Source of the DNA: Clostridiales bacterium
GTDB taxonomy: Bacteria > Bacillota > Clostridia > Christensenellales > Aristaeellaceae
Assembly (NCBI GenBank): GCA_024695415.1
Contig: JAILIE010000124.1
Span: 1 to 42,706 of the forward strand
DNA length: 42,706 nt
Reading direction: 5' to 3'
This document shows, piece after piece, positions 7,702 through 19,214 of this stretch; the first letter of the stretch is position 1; every line of letters begins with the position of its first letter. A program made the position numbers and the translations under genes. The notes beneath the pieces were generated by a model. That model ran no database searches. It worked only from the letters and a program-made list of their open reading frames with translations, and had not been told where the DNA came from.

Positions 7702-9150
7702 TCAGGACAGGCGGGAGAGACCATCGTCCACGCGGCGGAGGGTTTCCGCCTTGCCGAGCAGCCAGGCGATTTCAAAGGCGCCGCCGGGCGTGCTGGCCTG
7801 GCCGGAAATCGCGATCCGCAGGGGCCAGAGGACCGCGCCGTTTTTGAGGCCGGCCGCGGCAATCGCGTCGATGACCCGGTCGTGGATCTCCTGCTCGGTC
7901 CAGTTGTCAATGGACTCCAGGACCGGGCGGATCAGCTCCAGGTTCGCCCTGGAAACCGCCGCGTCCGTCTTCATCTTCTTGTGGGTGTAAAGCTCGATGT
8001 CATAGTCCGGCAGTTCCGCCAGGAAAGCGACCATGTCCGGTACCTGACTGAAGATCTCCGTCCGCTCCTGCATGAGCTCGGCGAGGCGGGGATAATCGAT
8101 GCCTTTTCCGGCCAGCACCTTGTCAAACCAGGGCGTGACCAGCTCCAGGTACTTCTCCTTGTCCATGCGGCGGATATACTCCGCGTTGAACCAGGTCAGC
8201 TTGTTGACGTCGAAGATGCCGGGGGCTTTGTTGATGCGGGTGACGTCGAAGGCTTCCACCAGCTCCGGCAGAGAGAAGAACTCCTGGTCCGTACCGGGGT
8301 TCCAGCCCACCAGCGCCAGGTAGTTGATCAGCGCCTCGGTCAGGTAGCCTTTCTCCATATAGTCGGAATAATAGGCGTCGCCGGACCGCTTGGAAAGCTT
8401 GTGGGTCGCGTCGCGCATGACGGTGGGCAGATGGATATAGGTCGGGATCTCCCAGCCCAGCGCTGTGTAGAGGTAGTTGTAGCGCGGGGTGGAGGACAGG
8501 TATTCCATGCCGCGCATGACATGGGTGATTCCCATCAGGTGGTCGTCGATCACATTGGCGAAGTTATAGGTCGGCATGCCGTCCTGCTTGATCAGCACCA
8601 TGTCGTCCATGGACTCCGCGTTCTGGAAGGTCATGTCCCCGAAGACGGTGTCGTGGTAGCTGGTCTCGCCTTCGGTCGGGGCGTTCATCCGGATGGTCCA
8701 GGGAATTCCGGCGTCCAGTTTCGCCTGGACCTCCTCTTTGCTCAGGCGCAGGCAGTGCTTGTCATATTTCCAGGTACCGCCGGCCGCTTCCACTTTAGCC
8801 CGGCGGTCATCCAGTTCCTCCTTGGAGCAGAAGCAGTAATAGGCATGACCGCTCTCCACCAGCTGCTTCGCGTAGGGCAGGTAGGTGGCTTTCCGCTCGG
8901 ACTGGATGTAGGGACCGCAGGGGCCGCCGATGTCAGGCCCCTCATCCCAGTTCAGTCCGCAGGCGCGGAGCGTATCGTAGATGACCTCGGTCGCGCCCTC
9001 CACGAAGCGCTCCTGGTCCGTATCCTCGATCCGGAGGATGAAGCGACCCTGGTTCTGCTTCGCGAACAGGTAAGCATAGAGCGCCGTGCGCACGCCGCCC
9101 AGGTGCATAAAGCCGGTGGGGCTGGGGGCAAAACGGGTACGAACTTGCAT
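7702..9150 (-). CDS. gltX: Glutamate--tRNA ligase
   Basis: Class I aminoacyl-tRNA synthetase charging tRNA-Glu; cytoplasmic. At 482 residues it has normal bacterial length. The HIGH-type motif is PSPTGFMHLGG at residues 9-19 and the KMSKS-type motif is KLSKRSGD about residue 250. RIEDTDQERF near residue 40 is typical of GluRS. The ATG at 9150 lies 13 bp after the glnS stop; its ribosome site overlaps that stop (TAAGGAG), so the two are translationally close. With GlnRS encoded next door, this GluRS may be discriminating (tRNA-Glu only), but that cannot be read from sequence alone. Confidence 0.97.
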   Translation of the reverse strand: MQVRTRFAPSPTGFMHLGGVRTALYAYLFAKQNQGRFILRIEDTDQERFVEGATEVIYDTLRACGLNWDEGPDIGGPCGPYIQSERKATYLPYAKQLVESGHAYYCFCSKEELDDRRAKVEAAGGTWKYDKHCLRLSKEEVQAKLDAGIPWTIRMNAPTEGETSYHDTVFGDMTFQNAESMDDMVLIKQDGMPTYNFANVIDDHLMGITHVMRGMEYLSSTPRYNYLYTALGWEIPTYIHLPTVMRDATHKLSKRSGDAYYSDYMEKGYLTEALINYLALVGWNPGTDQEFFSLPELVEAFDVTRINKAPGIFDVNKLTWFNAEYIRRMDKEKYLELVTPWFDKVLAGKGIDYPRLAELMQERTEIFSQVPDMVAFLAELPDYDIELYTHKKMKTDAAVSRANLELIRPVLESIDNWTEQEIHDRVIDAIAAAGLKNGAVLWPLRIAISGQASTPGGAFEIAWLLGKAETLRRVDDGLSRLS

Positions 9151-9163
9151 GGTGATTAACTCC

Positions 9164-10855
9164 TTACTTGGTTTGTTTGGCGAAGGTATCCTTCAGGCCG
9201 ACGGTGCGGTTATAGACCGGCAGCGCGTCCGTGGAATCCGGATCCTTGCAGAAATAGCCGGTGCGCAGGAACTGGAAGGAGGTTCCGGTTTCCGCTTCGG
9301 CGATGATCTTTTCGGCATAGCCGCGCATGACCTGCAGGCTGGCGGGATTCAGGCGGGAAATGAAGTCCTTTTTGTCGGCGGCTTCCTCGTCCTCTCCCTC
9401 GGGCATCTCGTCGTTCAGCAGGGGCTCATACAGCCGGGCCTCAAAGGGGATGCAGTCATCCGCGGGCACCCAGTGCAGCGTCTTGCCCTTGATCTTCCGG
9501 TCGGCGCCGGCGCTTCCGGAGAAGGAATCCAGGTCCACGGTGCAGCGGACCAGCGTGACGTTTCCGTCGGCGTCTTTCTCACAACCGTCGCAACGGACGA
9601 TATAGGCGCCCTTCAGGCGGACTTCATTGCCCGGGAACATGCGCTGGTACTTTTTGACCGGCTCTTCCATGAAGTCTTCCCGCTCGATCCAGATTTCCCG
9701 GCCGAAGGAGACTTCCCGGGTGCCCATTTCCGGATGATCCGGGTGGTTCTCCAGGACGACCGTTTTGGTTTCGCCTTCCGGCCAGTTGGTGAAGACCACC
9801 TTCAGGGGATTCAGCACAGCCATGGCGCGCGGGGCGGTATCGCCCAGCACGTCGCGGACACAGTGCTCCAGCACCGCGTAATCCACCGTGGAATCCGCCT
9901 TGCTCATGCCGATGGTGTCCACGAAGTTCCGGATGGCCATGGCAGGATAGCCGCGGCGGCGCATGGCGGAAAGGGTCGGCATCCGGGGATCGTCCCACCC
10001 GGCGACATAACCGCCTTCCACCAGCTGGCGCAGGTAGCGCTTGCTCATGACGGTGCCGGTCATGTTCAGGCGGGAAAACTCGATCTGGCGGGGTTTCGCG
10101 GGCAGCATGTCCGCGCTCTTTTCCACCACCCAGTCGTACAGGGGACGGTGAACCTCATATTCCAGGTAGCACATGGAATGCCTGATGCCTTCCAGCGCGT
10201 CTCCGATGGGATGGGAGAAATCGTACATCGGATAGATGCACCACTTGTTCCCGGTGCGCCAGTGTTCCTTATAAAGAATCCGGTACATGGCGGGATCCCG
10301 CATGACGATGTTCGGGGAGGCCATGTCGATCTTCATCCGGAGGGTTTTGCTGCCTTCCGGGAACTCGCCGTTTTTCATACGGCGGAAAAGGTCCAGGCTC
10401 TCCTCAGCGGGCCGGTCCCTCCAGGGGCTGTTTTTCCCGGGCTCGGTCAGCGTGCCGCGGTACTCGCGCATCTCGTCCTTGCTCAGCTCGTCCACATACG
10501 CCAGGCCGCGCCGGATCCACTCCTCGGCGATTTCGTAGCACTTGTCGTAGTAATCGGAGGCATAGAATTCCCCGCCGGTCCAGTGGAAACCGAGCCAGTG
10601 GATATCCCGCTTGATGGCCTCGACGTACTCAGTGTCCTCCTTGGCGGGGTTGGTGTCGTCAAAGCGGAGGTTGCACTTGCCGCCATACCTTTCGGCGGTC
10701 AGGAAGTCCATGATCAGGGCTTTGCAGTGGCCGATATGCATATATCCGTTCGGTTCCGGGGGAAAACGGGTGTGCACTTCGGTATAGCGCCCTTCCTCCA
10801 GATCCTGTTCAATCGCATCCCAGATAAAATTGCTGCGGGTGCCGGTCTCTTCCAT
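9164..10855 (-). CDS. glnS: Glutamine--tRNA ligase
   Basis: Class I synthetase that charges tRNA-Gln directly. The HIGH motif (PEPNGYMHIGHCKA) is near residue 33 and the KMSKS-type motif is VMSKRYL. The C-terminal beta-barrel anticodon-binding region is complete. The start chosen is ATG 10855 (563 residues), with AAGGAG nine bases upstream; a longer frame to 10915 would add 20 residues unlike the family and would run over the promoter. It is the first gene of a glnS-gltX operon. GlnRS is patchy in Bacillota, many of which use the GatCAB amidotransferase route instead. Confidence 0.96.
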   Translation of the reverse strand: MEETGTRSNFIWDAIEQDLEEGRYTEVHTRFPPEPNGYMHIGHCKALIMDFLTAERYGGKCNLRFDDTNPAKEDTEYVEAIKRDIHWLGFHWTGGEFYASDYYDKCYEIAEEWIRRGLAYVDELSKDEMREYRGTLTEPGKNSPWRDRPAEESLDLFRRMKNGEFPEGSKTLRMKIDMASPNIVMRDPAMYRILYKEHWRTGNKWCIYPMYDFSHPIGDALEGIRHSMCYLEYEVHRPLYDWVVEKSADMLPAKPRQIEFSRLNMTGTVMSKRYLRQLVEGGYVAGWDDPRMPTLSAMRRRGYPAMAIRNFVDTIGMSKADSTVDYAVLEHCVRDVLGDTAPRAMAVLNPLKVVFTNWPEGETKTVVLENHPDHPEMGTREVSFGREIWIEREDFMEEPVKKYQRMFPGNEVRLKGAYIVRCDGCEKDADGNVTLVRCTVDLDSFSGSAGADRKIKGKTLHWVPADDCIPFEARLYEPLLNDEMPEGEDEEAADKKDFISRLNPASLQVMRGYAEKIIAEAETGTSFQFLRTGYFCKDPDSTDALPVYNRTVGLKDTFAKQTK

Positions 10856-10895
10856 CGATTCCCACTCCTTTGCGCGAGGTACTGTAAACGGACAT

Positions 10896-10925
10896 ATTAT
10901 ACATGGAAAACACAAGGGGAATCAA
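10896..10925 (-). promoter_or_regulatory. Promoter of the glnS-gltX operon
   Basis: Read on the minus strand: TTGATT (10925-10920), 18-bp spacer, TATAAT (10901-10896). A second candidate, an extended -10 TGGTATAAT, lies upstream at 10947-10939 without a clear -35. Confidence 0.65.
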
Positions 10926-11015
10926 GGCTTTTCTTTCCATTATACCACGAGGCTCCGACGGAGCCGGGAAGGCGAAAAAAACGAAAAATCCACGGAAAAA
11001 ACCCGCCGGAACCGC

Positions 11016-11045
11016 TTGTCATCCGCGACGGAAGTGGAGTATAAT
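11016..11045 (+). promoter_or_regulatory. Promoter of the IreB-family gene
   Basis: TTGTCA (11016-11021), 18-bp spacer, perfect TATAAT (11040-11045). It is back-to-back with the glnS promoter. Confidence 0.75.
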
Positions 11046-11077
11046 ACAACAAATGGCTTACAACAGGAGGGATCGGT

Positions 11078-11329
11078 GTGGAACAGCAATTCAACACCAT
11101 GAAGTATCCGATCGTCGGAACGGGAAACGAGGCGCAGGATATCATCATGTACGTGTACAAGGCCCTGCAGGCCAAAGGCTATGATCCGATCACCCAGCTG
11201 GTCGGATACATCATCTCCGGGGACCCGACCTACATTACCAGTCATAACGGCGCCCGGAGCCTGATTTGCCGGCTGGAGCGGGATGAGATCCTGGAGGAGC
11301 TCGTCCGATCCTACATCGATACGCACTGA
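11078..11329 (+). CDS. IreB family (UPF0297/YrzL) regulatory protein
   Basis: An 83-residue protein with the family's central block: [13 protein letters not shown], then [14 protein letters not shown], then [11 protein letters not shown]. In Enterococcus faecalis IreB is a substrate of the Ser/Thr kinase IreK and restrains cephalosporin resistance; the same role here is an inference. Start is GTG 11078, eight bases after AGGAGG (11065-11070). Thr7 in the N-terminal segment is a candidate phosphosite by analogy. In many Bacillota this gene sits between alaS and ruvX; here it stands alone, with its own promoter and terminator. Confidence 0.9.
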   Translation: MEQQFNTMKYPIVGTGNEAQDIIMYVYKALQAKGYDPITQLVGYIISGDPTYITSHNGARSLICRLERDEILEELVRSYIDTH

Positions 11330-11334
11330 TATGT

Positions 11335-11371
11335 CCAAGCGGCGCCCGCAAGCGGCGCCGCTTGGTTCTGT
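11335..11371 (+). terminator. Terminator of the IreB-family gene
   Basis: Perfect twelve-pair GC-rich stem (11335-11346 with 11354-11365), seven-base loop, short T-containing tail. Confidence 0.75.
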
Positions 11372-11462
11372 TCCGGGGAAGAAACCGGAGGGAACAATCG
11401 TTTAGTGTGTGCGAGAATAACCCGCGGCGCGGAGATTTCCGCGGAAAAGGGAGGAAAATGAC

Positions 11463-13545
11463 ATGAAAAAGACGGCTGCCGCGATCCTGGTCCTGGTGCT
11501 CCTGTGCGTGCTGACGGCCCTGCCCGCCCTGGCGCAGGACGTGTTTGCCTATTCTGAACGGAGAATCACGGTATTTGAAGGGGAAACCGCGGATCCGATG
11601 ATCCGCGTGGAAGGAAAATACGAGGAGGGCGGAGAGATCGTCTACAGCAGCAACGCCCCGAAGATCGCGACCGTCGGGGAAGACGGCGTGATCACGGCGG
11701 TGAAGGCCGGCGGATCGGCCACGATTACCGCCCAGCTGAAACGGGACGGCAAGGTCATCGGCAAGACGTCGATCGTCGTGGACGTGGCGCGCCGGGTGAC
11801 CAAGGTCACGCTGAGCCGGAAAAACCTGACCGTATACGAACCGGACGATCCGGCGCTGGACGGCCTGGTTCGGGAGATTCCCGAATATCCGGTGATCCTG
11901 ATCATCGCCGGAAAGAGCCGGCAGCTGACCGCGGTCTGCACGCCGGAGAACGCTACCAACCGGAAGATCACCTTCTCGACCACGGATGTCGGCGTGGCGA
12001 AAATCCAGGAGGGGAAATACCTCCGCGGCGTGGAGAAGGGCGAGTGCGAACTCGTTGTCCAGAGCGTGCAGAATCCGGAGATCACCGAGACGTTCCACGT
12101 CCTGGTGATCGAACCGGTGAAGAAGATCACGATCGAGTCGCCTTCCAAAACCGTTCCTTCCGGCAGCATCCTCCAGCTCAGCGCGGCAATCACGCCGGAC
12201 ACCGCCAGCATCCAGCGCGTGACCTGGACGTCCCGGAACCCCGCGATTGCCACGGTGGATGAAAACGGCATTGTCACCGGTATCAAGAAGGGACAGACGG
12301 CGATTATCGCGACCGCGGCCGACGGATCCGAAGTCTACGGATCGTTCGGCGTGACGGTAACGCAGGACGTGACCCAGGTCAGCATCAAGCCGACAGACGT
12401 CCTGGTCTATACGGGACGGACGGTCAAGCTGAACGCGACCGTGCTGCCCACGGAAGCGAACGACCGGAGCGTGACCTGGACTTCCTCCGATCCCTCCATC
12501 GCGGCGGTGTACCGCTACGGCGAGGTCAAGGGCGTCAAGGCCGGCGAGTGCGAGATTACCTGTACCAGCAATTCCAATCCCGCTGTTTCCGCCTCCGTGA
12601 CCGTCCGCGTGGAACAGCTTGTCCGGAAGATCACCTTCCGGAATCCCTCGGGCCTGAGCATGCCGGTGCGGACCAGCCAGGCGCTTGACTGGACTGTGGA
12701 GCCGGAGGACACCACCAACAAGGACGTCACCTTTAAGAGCAGCAATACGAAGGTCGCTACCGTGGACCAGAACGGTATCGTCACCGCCATCAGCAAGGGA
12801 AGCGTGACCATTACCGCGACCGCCGCGGACGCGTCCAGGACCCAGGGGACCTACCGGATAACTGTCACGCAGCCCGTGGAGGGCGTGTCGCTCAAACAGG
12901 GCGAATACCTGGTCCAGCTGGGACGGAGCAAGGATATCAAGGCCACGATCGAGCCGAAGAACGCCAACAACCAGAAGGTATACTGGAGCATTGACGATCC
13001 GGGCATCGCGGACGTCCGCTCCGTCGGTGATTCCACCGGACGGGTGTACGGCCGGTACGTCGGTTCGACGGCCGTCAGCCTGGTGACAGACGACGGCGGA
13101 TACACCGCGTCGGCGGCGATCCGGGTGGACGACTTCGACAGCGCGGTGATGGTGGAAGGCCTCCAGATCACCGACCAGAACAAGATCCGGGTCGTGCTCC
13201 GGAACATGAGCAGCTATAACCTGCAGAAAGTGTATTTCCGGGTGGATTGCTGGGATATCTACAACCAGCCGATGATCGTCAGCGAGGACGGCGTCAGCAC
13301 CTTCTTTGAAGGATCCTATCCGCAGGAGCTTTACGCGTACGGCCGGACCCAGCATGGAAAGTTCGCCTGGAAGTATCTCGATAACGGCATGCTGGGGAAA
13401 GTCGTACTGACGGTGACCGGCTACGTATTTGACAACGGGCAGAGCTGGACGATTCCGGAGGAATACCGCGTACCGTCCCAGCCAGCGGTCAGCATCTATT
13501 TCAATCCGTACGCCACCCCGCCGGTGGCCAGCGAGGAATCGGAGA

Positions 13546-13553
<8 letters not shown>
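11463..13553 (+). CDS. Secreted multi-domain bacterial Ig-like (Big_2) protein
   Basis: A 696-residue exported protein. Residues 1-24 are a signal peptide ending near ALA. About six Ig-like modules follow (starting roughly at residues 28, 112, 213, 301, 388 and 472). Each shows the Big_2 pattern: V-x-x-(V/I)-x-(L/I), then WTSS or FSST, then a strand of the type IATVDENGIVTGIKKG. The last 130 residues form a different domain, with no sortase motif or transmembrane anchor, so retention at the surface is unclear. ATG 11463 follows GGGAGG. The stop codon overlaps the start of mnmG by 8 bp, so the two are translationally coupled. Likely adhesive or structural; the ligand is unknown. Confidence 0.85.
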
Positions 13554-15405
<1,852 letters not shown>

Positions 15406-15497
15406 TTTACCTGCGGGGCTGCGCCCCACGACCTGCTGCGGTATCTAAGCGGCTGGATTTGGATTGAAACAGGAACAGGTAAGAGAAACGTAATATG

Positions 15498-15525
15498 AAA
15501 CGGGACCGCGAAGGCGGTCCCGTTT
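15498..15525. terminator. Hairpin between convergent mnmG and the ligase-ACP-oxoamine synthase gene
   Basis: Perfect twelve-pair stem (15498-15509 with 15514-15525), loop GAAG. T-runs on either side are short, so it may work weakly in both directions. Confidence 0.6.
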
Positions 15526-15531
15526 GAATGA

Positions 15532-18500
15532 TCAGTCGTAATTGCGGCGGGGAAGCTCGATTCCGAACTCCTTGGCCGTGGCTTCCAGGATGTCCAGGGC
15601 CCGTTCAATCTGTTCGGGCTTGTGCTCGCTGATGACGCAGAAGCGCAGGCGGGCTTTGCCCTTCGGGACGGCGGGATACATGGCGGGCGGCACGCTGACG
15701 CCGCGCTTTTTCAGTTCGTTGGACAGGAACCAGGCATCCTCGTCCTTGCCGACCAGGACCGGCAGCACGGCCGTTTCACCGGCCAGGCAGATATCCAGGT
15801 GACGGCGGCGGGCGCTGTCCGAGAAGGCCTTGATGGCCGTCCGCAGATGCTCCATGATCTCCGGATGGGAACGCAGCGTCCGGATGGCGGCCAGGGAACC
15901 GGCAGCCAGGGCCGGGGAAATACCCACACTGAAGACGAAGCCGGGCATGTTGTAGCGCAGATAGTCGATCATGCACTTCTTGCCGGCCAGGTAGCCGCCG
16001 CAGGTGCCGAGACCCTTGGAAAGCGTACCGTACTTGATGTCGATATCATTGCCGTCCAGGTTGAAATACTCATCCACGCCGCCACCGGTCTGGCCGATGA
16101 CACAGGCGCTGTGGGCCTCGTCCACCATCAGGAAGCAGCCATACTCCTTCTTGACCCGGACGAAATCCGGAACGGGCGCGATATCGCCGTCCATGCTGTA
16201 GGCGCCCTCGATGACGATCAGGACCTTTTCATAATAGGCCCTCTGGTTCTTCAGGATCGATTCCAGCGCGGCTACGTCGCTGTGGGGGAAGGGACGGGAC
16301 GTGGCGTCGCTCAGCTTGCAGCCCTGCTCAATGGAGTTGTGGGCGAGCGCGTCATACAGGATCAGGTCCTTCTTGCCGCAGAAGTTGCCGACGAAGGTGA
16401 CATTGGTGGAATGGCCGCCGACGCAGACGATGGCGTCCTCCGTGTGCTTCCAGTCGGCGATTTCCTTTTCCAGTTCCTTATGGATCATCTTTTCACCGGC
16501 GAGCAGGCGGCTGCCGCTGGCGCTGGTGCCGTATTTGTCGATGGCGGCCTTCGCGGCTTCTTTGACTTCCTTCCGGCCGCTCATGCCGACATAGTTGTAG
16601 CTGCCGAACTCAAGGATTTCCTTTCCGTCGACAATGCCGGTATCGAGCAGGGGAGACTCATGCGCCACGAAATAGGGGTTGTCCCCGTTACCGATCAGGG
16701 CCTTCTGGCGCTCCAGGAAATGCAGGTATTCCGGCGTGTCCTCAAAGCGGGTGATCGGGCGGACCGGAACGCGTTCCGCGGGCTTTTCGCCCGGGACGGG
16801 ACCGTTCAGGAGAGTTTCGACCACGCGCGCCATCCCTTCGACGGTGGCGCACTGCCCGTACTCTTCGGCGGGAATGGTGATGCCCCATTCCTCTTCCGCT
16901 TTCAGGGCGATGCTGAGCACCTGGAGGCTGTCGCCCTGAAGATCCTCGATGAAGTGGGCGGAATCCGTGATGTCCTTTTCCGGGATATCCAGCGCCTCGG
17001 CGTACATGGCGCGGACCTTGCGGCGGATTTCGTCCCGCACGGCGGTCTTTCCGGGCGCCTTCTGCACGGCAGCGATTTCAGCGCCGGCGCTCTGGGAGCG
17101 GAGATCCAGTTCGCGGTAGATGAGCTCGCCTTCATCATACATGCGCTTGAGCTCGATCCGCTTGACCTTGATCCCGCTGACCAGCGGCAGGGTCATCGGC
17201 GTGACCAGCGCGCGGTCCAGCTGGGAATACAGGGGCAGGCGGGCGTTGACCGCTGCCACCTTGCCGGCCAGGGCGTTCAGGTAGGCGTTGTCGGAGTAGT
17301 TTTCCCCGACATTCATGACGAGGACGACGTCCTCATTATTGTCGCGCTTGTTCCGGCGGAACCCGACCACGCAGATCTGCTCCGCGCCGGACAGGGCGGA
17401 GAAGGCATCCTCCAGGTCGTCCGGATACACGTTTTCGCCGGACTCGTTGATGATGACGTCCTTCAGGCGGCCGCGGATATAGACCCGGCCGGAGGCGTCC
17501 ATCCCGGCGACGTCCCCGGTGGGGAACCAGCCGCCGTCCAGGACATCAGGCGGGAGAACTTCGCCATGGACCACACGGCCGGAATGAATTCCGGCGCCGC
17601 GGATCTGCAGTTCTCCGTTGCCGTTTTCCCCGGGGTTCGCGATGCGGTATTCCGCCGCGCCCAGGGAGCAGCCGACAGAACCGTTCAGGCGCTTGCGCAG
17701 GCGCATGGACGTTTCAAAACCGGTGACGGCGGTTTCGGTCATGCCGTAGCCGTTGATGGTATAGTAGCCCAGGGCGTTCAGGGAACGCAGGGTTTCCACG
17801 GGCGTATGGCTGCCGCCGAGGATGATGGCCTCGACCTCAGTACCCAGGAGCTTGTTGTTGACGGAGGCAAAGAGCCGCTTTTCCGCCAGACGGAGACCCG
17901 CTTTCGGCGCGACGGCCTGCATGGCGAGGGAAAGGCCGTTCATGGCCTTGAACAGGCTCCGCTTGACCGGCGTTTCCTTCTTCAGGGTCTTGTTCATGGA
18001 CTTGACCAGGCTGTTGCCCACCAGCGGCACCACAACCAGCAGGTTCGGCGGGAAGTGGCGGCAGACGTTGATGATGGAATTCGGCGTCCGGTCCGGCAGG
18101 TAGACGTTGGCGGCACCCAGGAAGCAGCCCCAGATCACGTTGGCCATGAAGCCCAGCACATGGTGGAAGGGCAGGAAGGCCAGCAGTTTCCGGCCGCGGT
18201 TGTCGGAATGGATCACGCGCTGGTTGGCGTGGTACACCTGGACGGAGGCGAGCGCCTGCTCGCAAACCGCTTCGCCGGAATAGGCGAAAATACGGCTGCG
18301 GCCGGTGGTGCCGCTGGTGCACATGGCCACGTAGTTTCCCCAGACAGGAGTAAAGCCGATGGTACGCGGCGCGTTGACAACGGTTTTGAAGTCGATCTGC
18401 CGCACATCGCCGGTGAGCCCGCGGGGCTTCCGGGAGATGATCACCTTGCAGCCGGCTTCGTCCAGCAGGCTCTGGATCATGGAATCCGCGGCGGACGCGT

Positions 18501-18798
18501 CCAGCAGGAGCGCGTTATGGCCGGAGCGGATCACACCCCAGAAGAGCGTGGGCCAGTCGTGGCAGGTGTCCACAGCGATGGCGATCCAACCGTGGTCGGA
18601 GGCCAGGGAGGACAGGAGGGAAGCGTAATCGTCCGCCCGGCGTGTCATTTCGGCATAGGAAAGGGAAAGCTCTTCCTCTCCCTTCAGCCAGAGCGCAGCC
18701 GGTGTTTCCCCGTAATCCCGCAGAATGTCAAACAGGGCAGCAAGAGATTTGTCAGCCTCCAGACGCGCGCTGACAGAAAGGGCATCCATATTGCTCAT
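15532..18798 (-). CDS. Acyl-AMP ligase / acyl carrier protein / alpha-oxoamine synthase fusion
   Basis: One 1088-residue polypeptide with three modules. (1) Adenylating ligase, about 20-560: P-loop TSGTTG at 161-166, GYGMTE at 350-355, TGD at 427-429, and candidate catalytic Lys544 or Lys546. (2) Carrier protein, about 590-670: GDSL with Ser624 as the phosphopantetheine site. (3) PLP-dependent alpha-oxoamine synthase (BioF/KBL/SPT family), about 690-1080: DEAH at 893-896 and the Schiff-base Lys928 in TLSKGLG. Known family chemistry suggests the ligase activates a carboxylic acid, the carrier holds it as a thioester, and the PLP domain condenses it with an amino acid with loss of CO2, giving an alpha-aminoketone. 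Acyl chain and amino acid are unknown. ATG 18798 follows AAGGAG. The gene appears monocistronic, with no reductase or thioesterase beside it. Confidence 0.88.
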   Translation of the reverse strand: MSNMDALSVSARLEADKSLAALFDILRDYGETPAALWLKGEEELSLSYAEMTRRADDYASLLSSLASDHGWIAIAVDTCHDWPTLFWGVIRSGHNALLLDASAADSMIQSLLDEAGCKVIISRKPRGLTGDVRQIDFKTVVNAPRTIGFTPVWGNYVAMCTSGTTGRSRIFAYSGEAVCEQALASVQVYHANQRVIHSDNRGRKLLAFLPFHHVLGFMANVIWGCFLGAANVYLPDRTPNSIINVCRHFPPNLLVVVPLVGNSLVKSMNKTLKKETPVKRSLFKAMNGLSLAMQAVAPKAGLRLAEKRLFASVNNKLLGTEVEAIILGGSHTPVETLRSLNALGYYTINGYGMTETAVTGFETSMRLRKRLNGSVGCSLGAAEYRIANPGENGNGELQIRGAGIHSGRVVHGEVLPPDVLDGGWFPTGDVAGMDASGRVYIRGRLKDVIINESGENVYPDDLEDAFSALSGAEQICVVGFRRNKRDNNEDVVLVMNVGENYSDNAYLNALAGKVAAVNARLPLYSQLDRALVTPMTLPLVSGIKVKRIELKRMYDEGELIYRELDLRSQSAGAEIAAVQKAPGKTAVRDEIRRKVRAMYAEALDIPEKDITDSAHFIEDLQGDSLQVLSIALKAEEEWGITIPAEEYGQCATVEGMARVVETLLNGPVPGEKPAERVPVRPITRFEDTPEYLHFLERQKALIGNGDNPYFVAHESPLLDTGIVDGKEILEFGSYNYVGMSGRKEVKEAAKAAIDKYGTSASGSRLLAGEKMIHKELEKEIADWKHTEDAIVCVGGHSTNVTFVGNFCGKKDLILYDALAHNSIEQGCKLSDATSRPFPHSDVAALESILKNQRAYYEKVLIVIEGAYSMDGDIAPVPDFVRVKKEYGCFLMVDEAHSACVIGQTGGGVDEYFNLDGNDIDIKYGTLSKGLGTCGGYLAGKKCMIDYLRYNMPGFVFSVGISPALAAGSLAAIRTLRSHPEIMEHLRTAIKAFSDSARRRHLDICLAGETAVLPVLVGKDEDAWFLSNELKKRGVSVPPAMYPAVPKGKARLRFCVISEHKPEQIERALDILEATAKEFGIELPRRNYD

Positions 18799-18902
18799 GC
18801 TTTTCTCCTTTCGGATGAGCGTTTGTCTGCGGAACGGAGGGCAATAATAATGACGTATATAATGAAAACAATAATCCGCCCGATGCCGTGCCGCATCAAG
18901 TT

Positions 18903-18911
18903 ATTATATCA
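18903..18911 (-). promoter_or_regulatory. Extended -10 promoter upstream of the ligase-ACP-oxoamine synthase gene
   Basis: On the minus strand TGATATAAT (18911-18903) is a full extended -10. The -35 region is poor. A second candidate nearer the gene has TTGTTT and TATTAT 16 bp apart. The leader between this element and the ATG (about 100 bp) is AT-rich. Confidence 0.45.
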
Positions 18912-18959
18912 CGATTCGCAGCTTGTGCATACATCTTTTTCACAGACAGGCGGGAAGGA

Positions 18960-19196
18960 TCAGTAGATTTTCCGGATTTCGCCGGTAATGCCGTACCGCT
19001 CCCGGAAGGCCCGGAGATCCTCGTCGTTTTTCAGGAGGGCGACCTCCTCAAACCGGCCGGTGTCCAGGTGCCGGAAACCGGCCACCTGTTCGCCGGTGCA
19101 GATACTGCAGCGGATTACGGGCGTCACCTTTTCCGGGTTATAGGCAGGGCCGGAGGCAGGATTTTGTTTTGATTTCCGGAACCACATGGCGGTCAC
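18960..19196 (-). CDS. Small conserved protein with a CxxC pair
   Basis: A 78-residue cytoplasmic protein without signal peptide or membrane segment. It contains IRCSICTGEQVAGF in the middle (a single CxxC) and ends in EIRKIY. Similar small proteins of unknown function are, to my knowledge, common in Clostridia; no biochemical role is known to me. Start GTG 19196 is chosen because AAGGAAC lies just before it; an internal ATG nine bases later (19187) is the alternative. It starts 18 bp after the stop of the ABC/FtsX gene and is probably last in that operon. Confidence 0.65.
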   Translation of the reverse strand: MTAMWFRKSKQNPASGPAYNPEKVTPVIRCSICTGEQVAGFRHLDTGRFEEVALLKNDEDLRAFRERYGITGEIRKIY

Positions 19197-19214
19197 CGTT
19201 CCTTTCCGTCCGGT

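Noticed and set aside
15622-18966. Plus-strand open frame of about 1100 codons opposite the ligase-ACP-oxoamine synthase gene
   Set aside because: No ribosome site, composition of an antisense shadow; all motifs lie on the minus strand.
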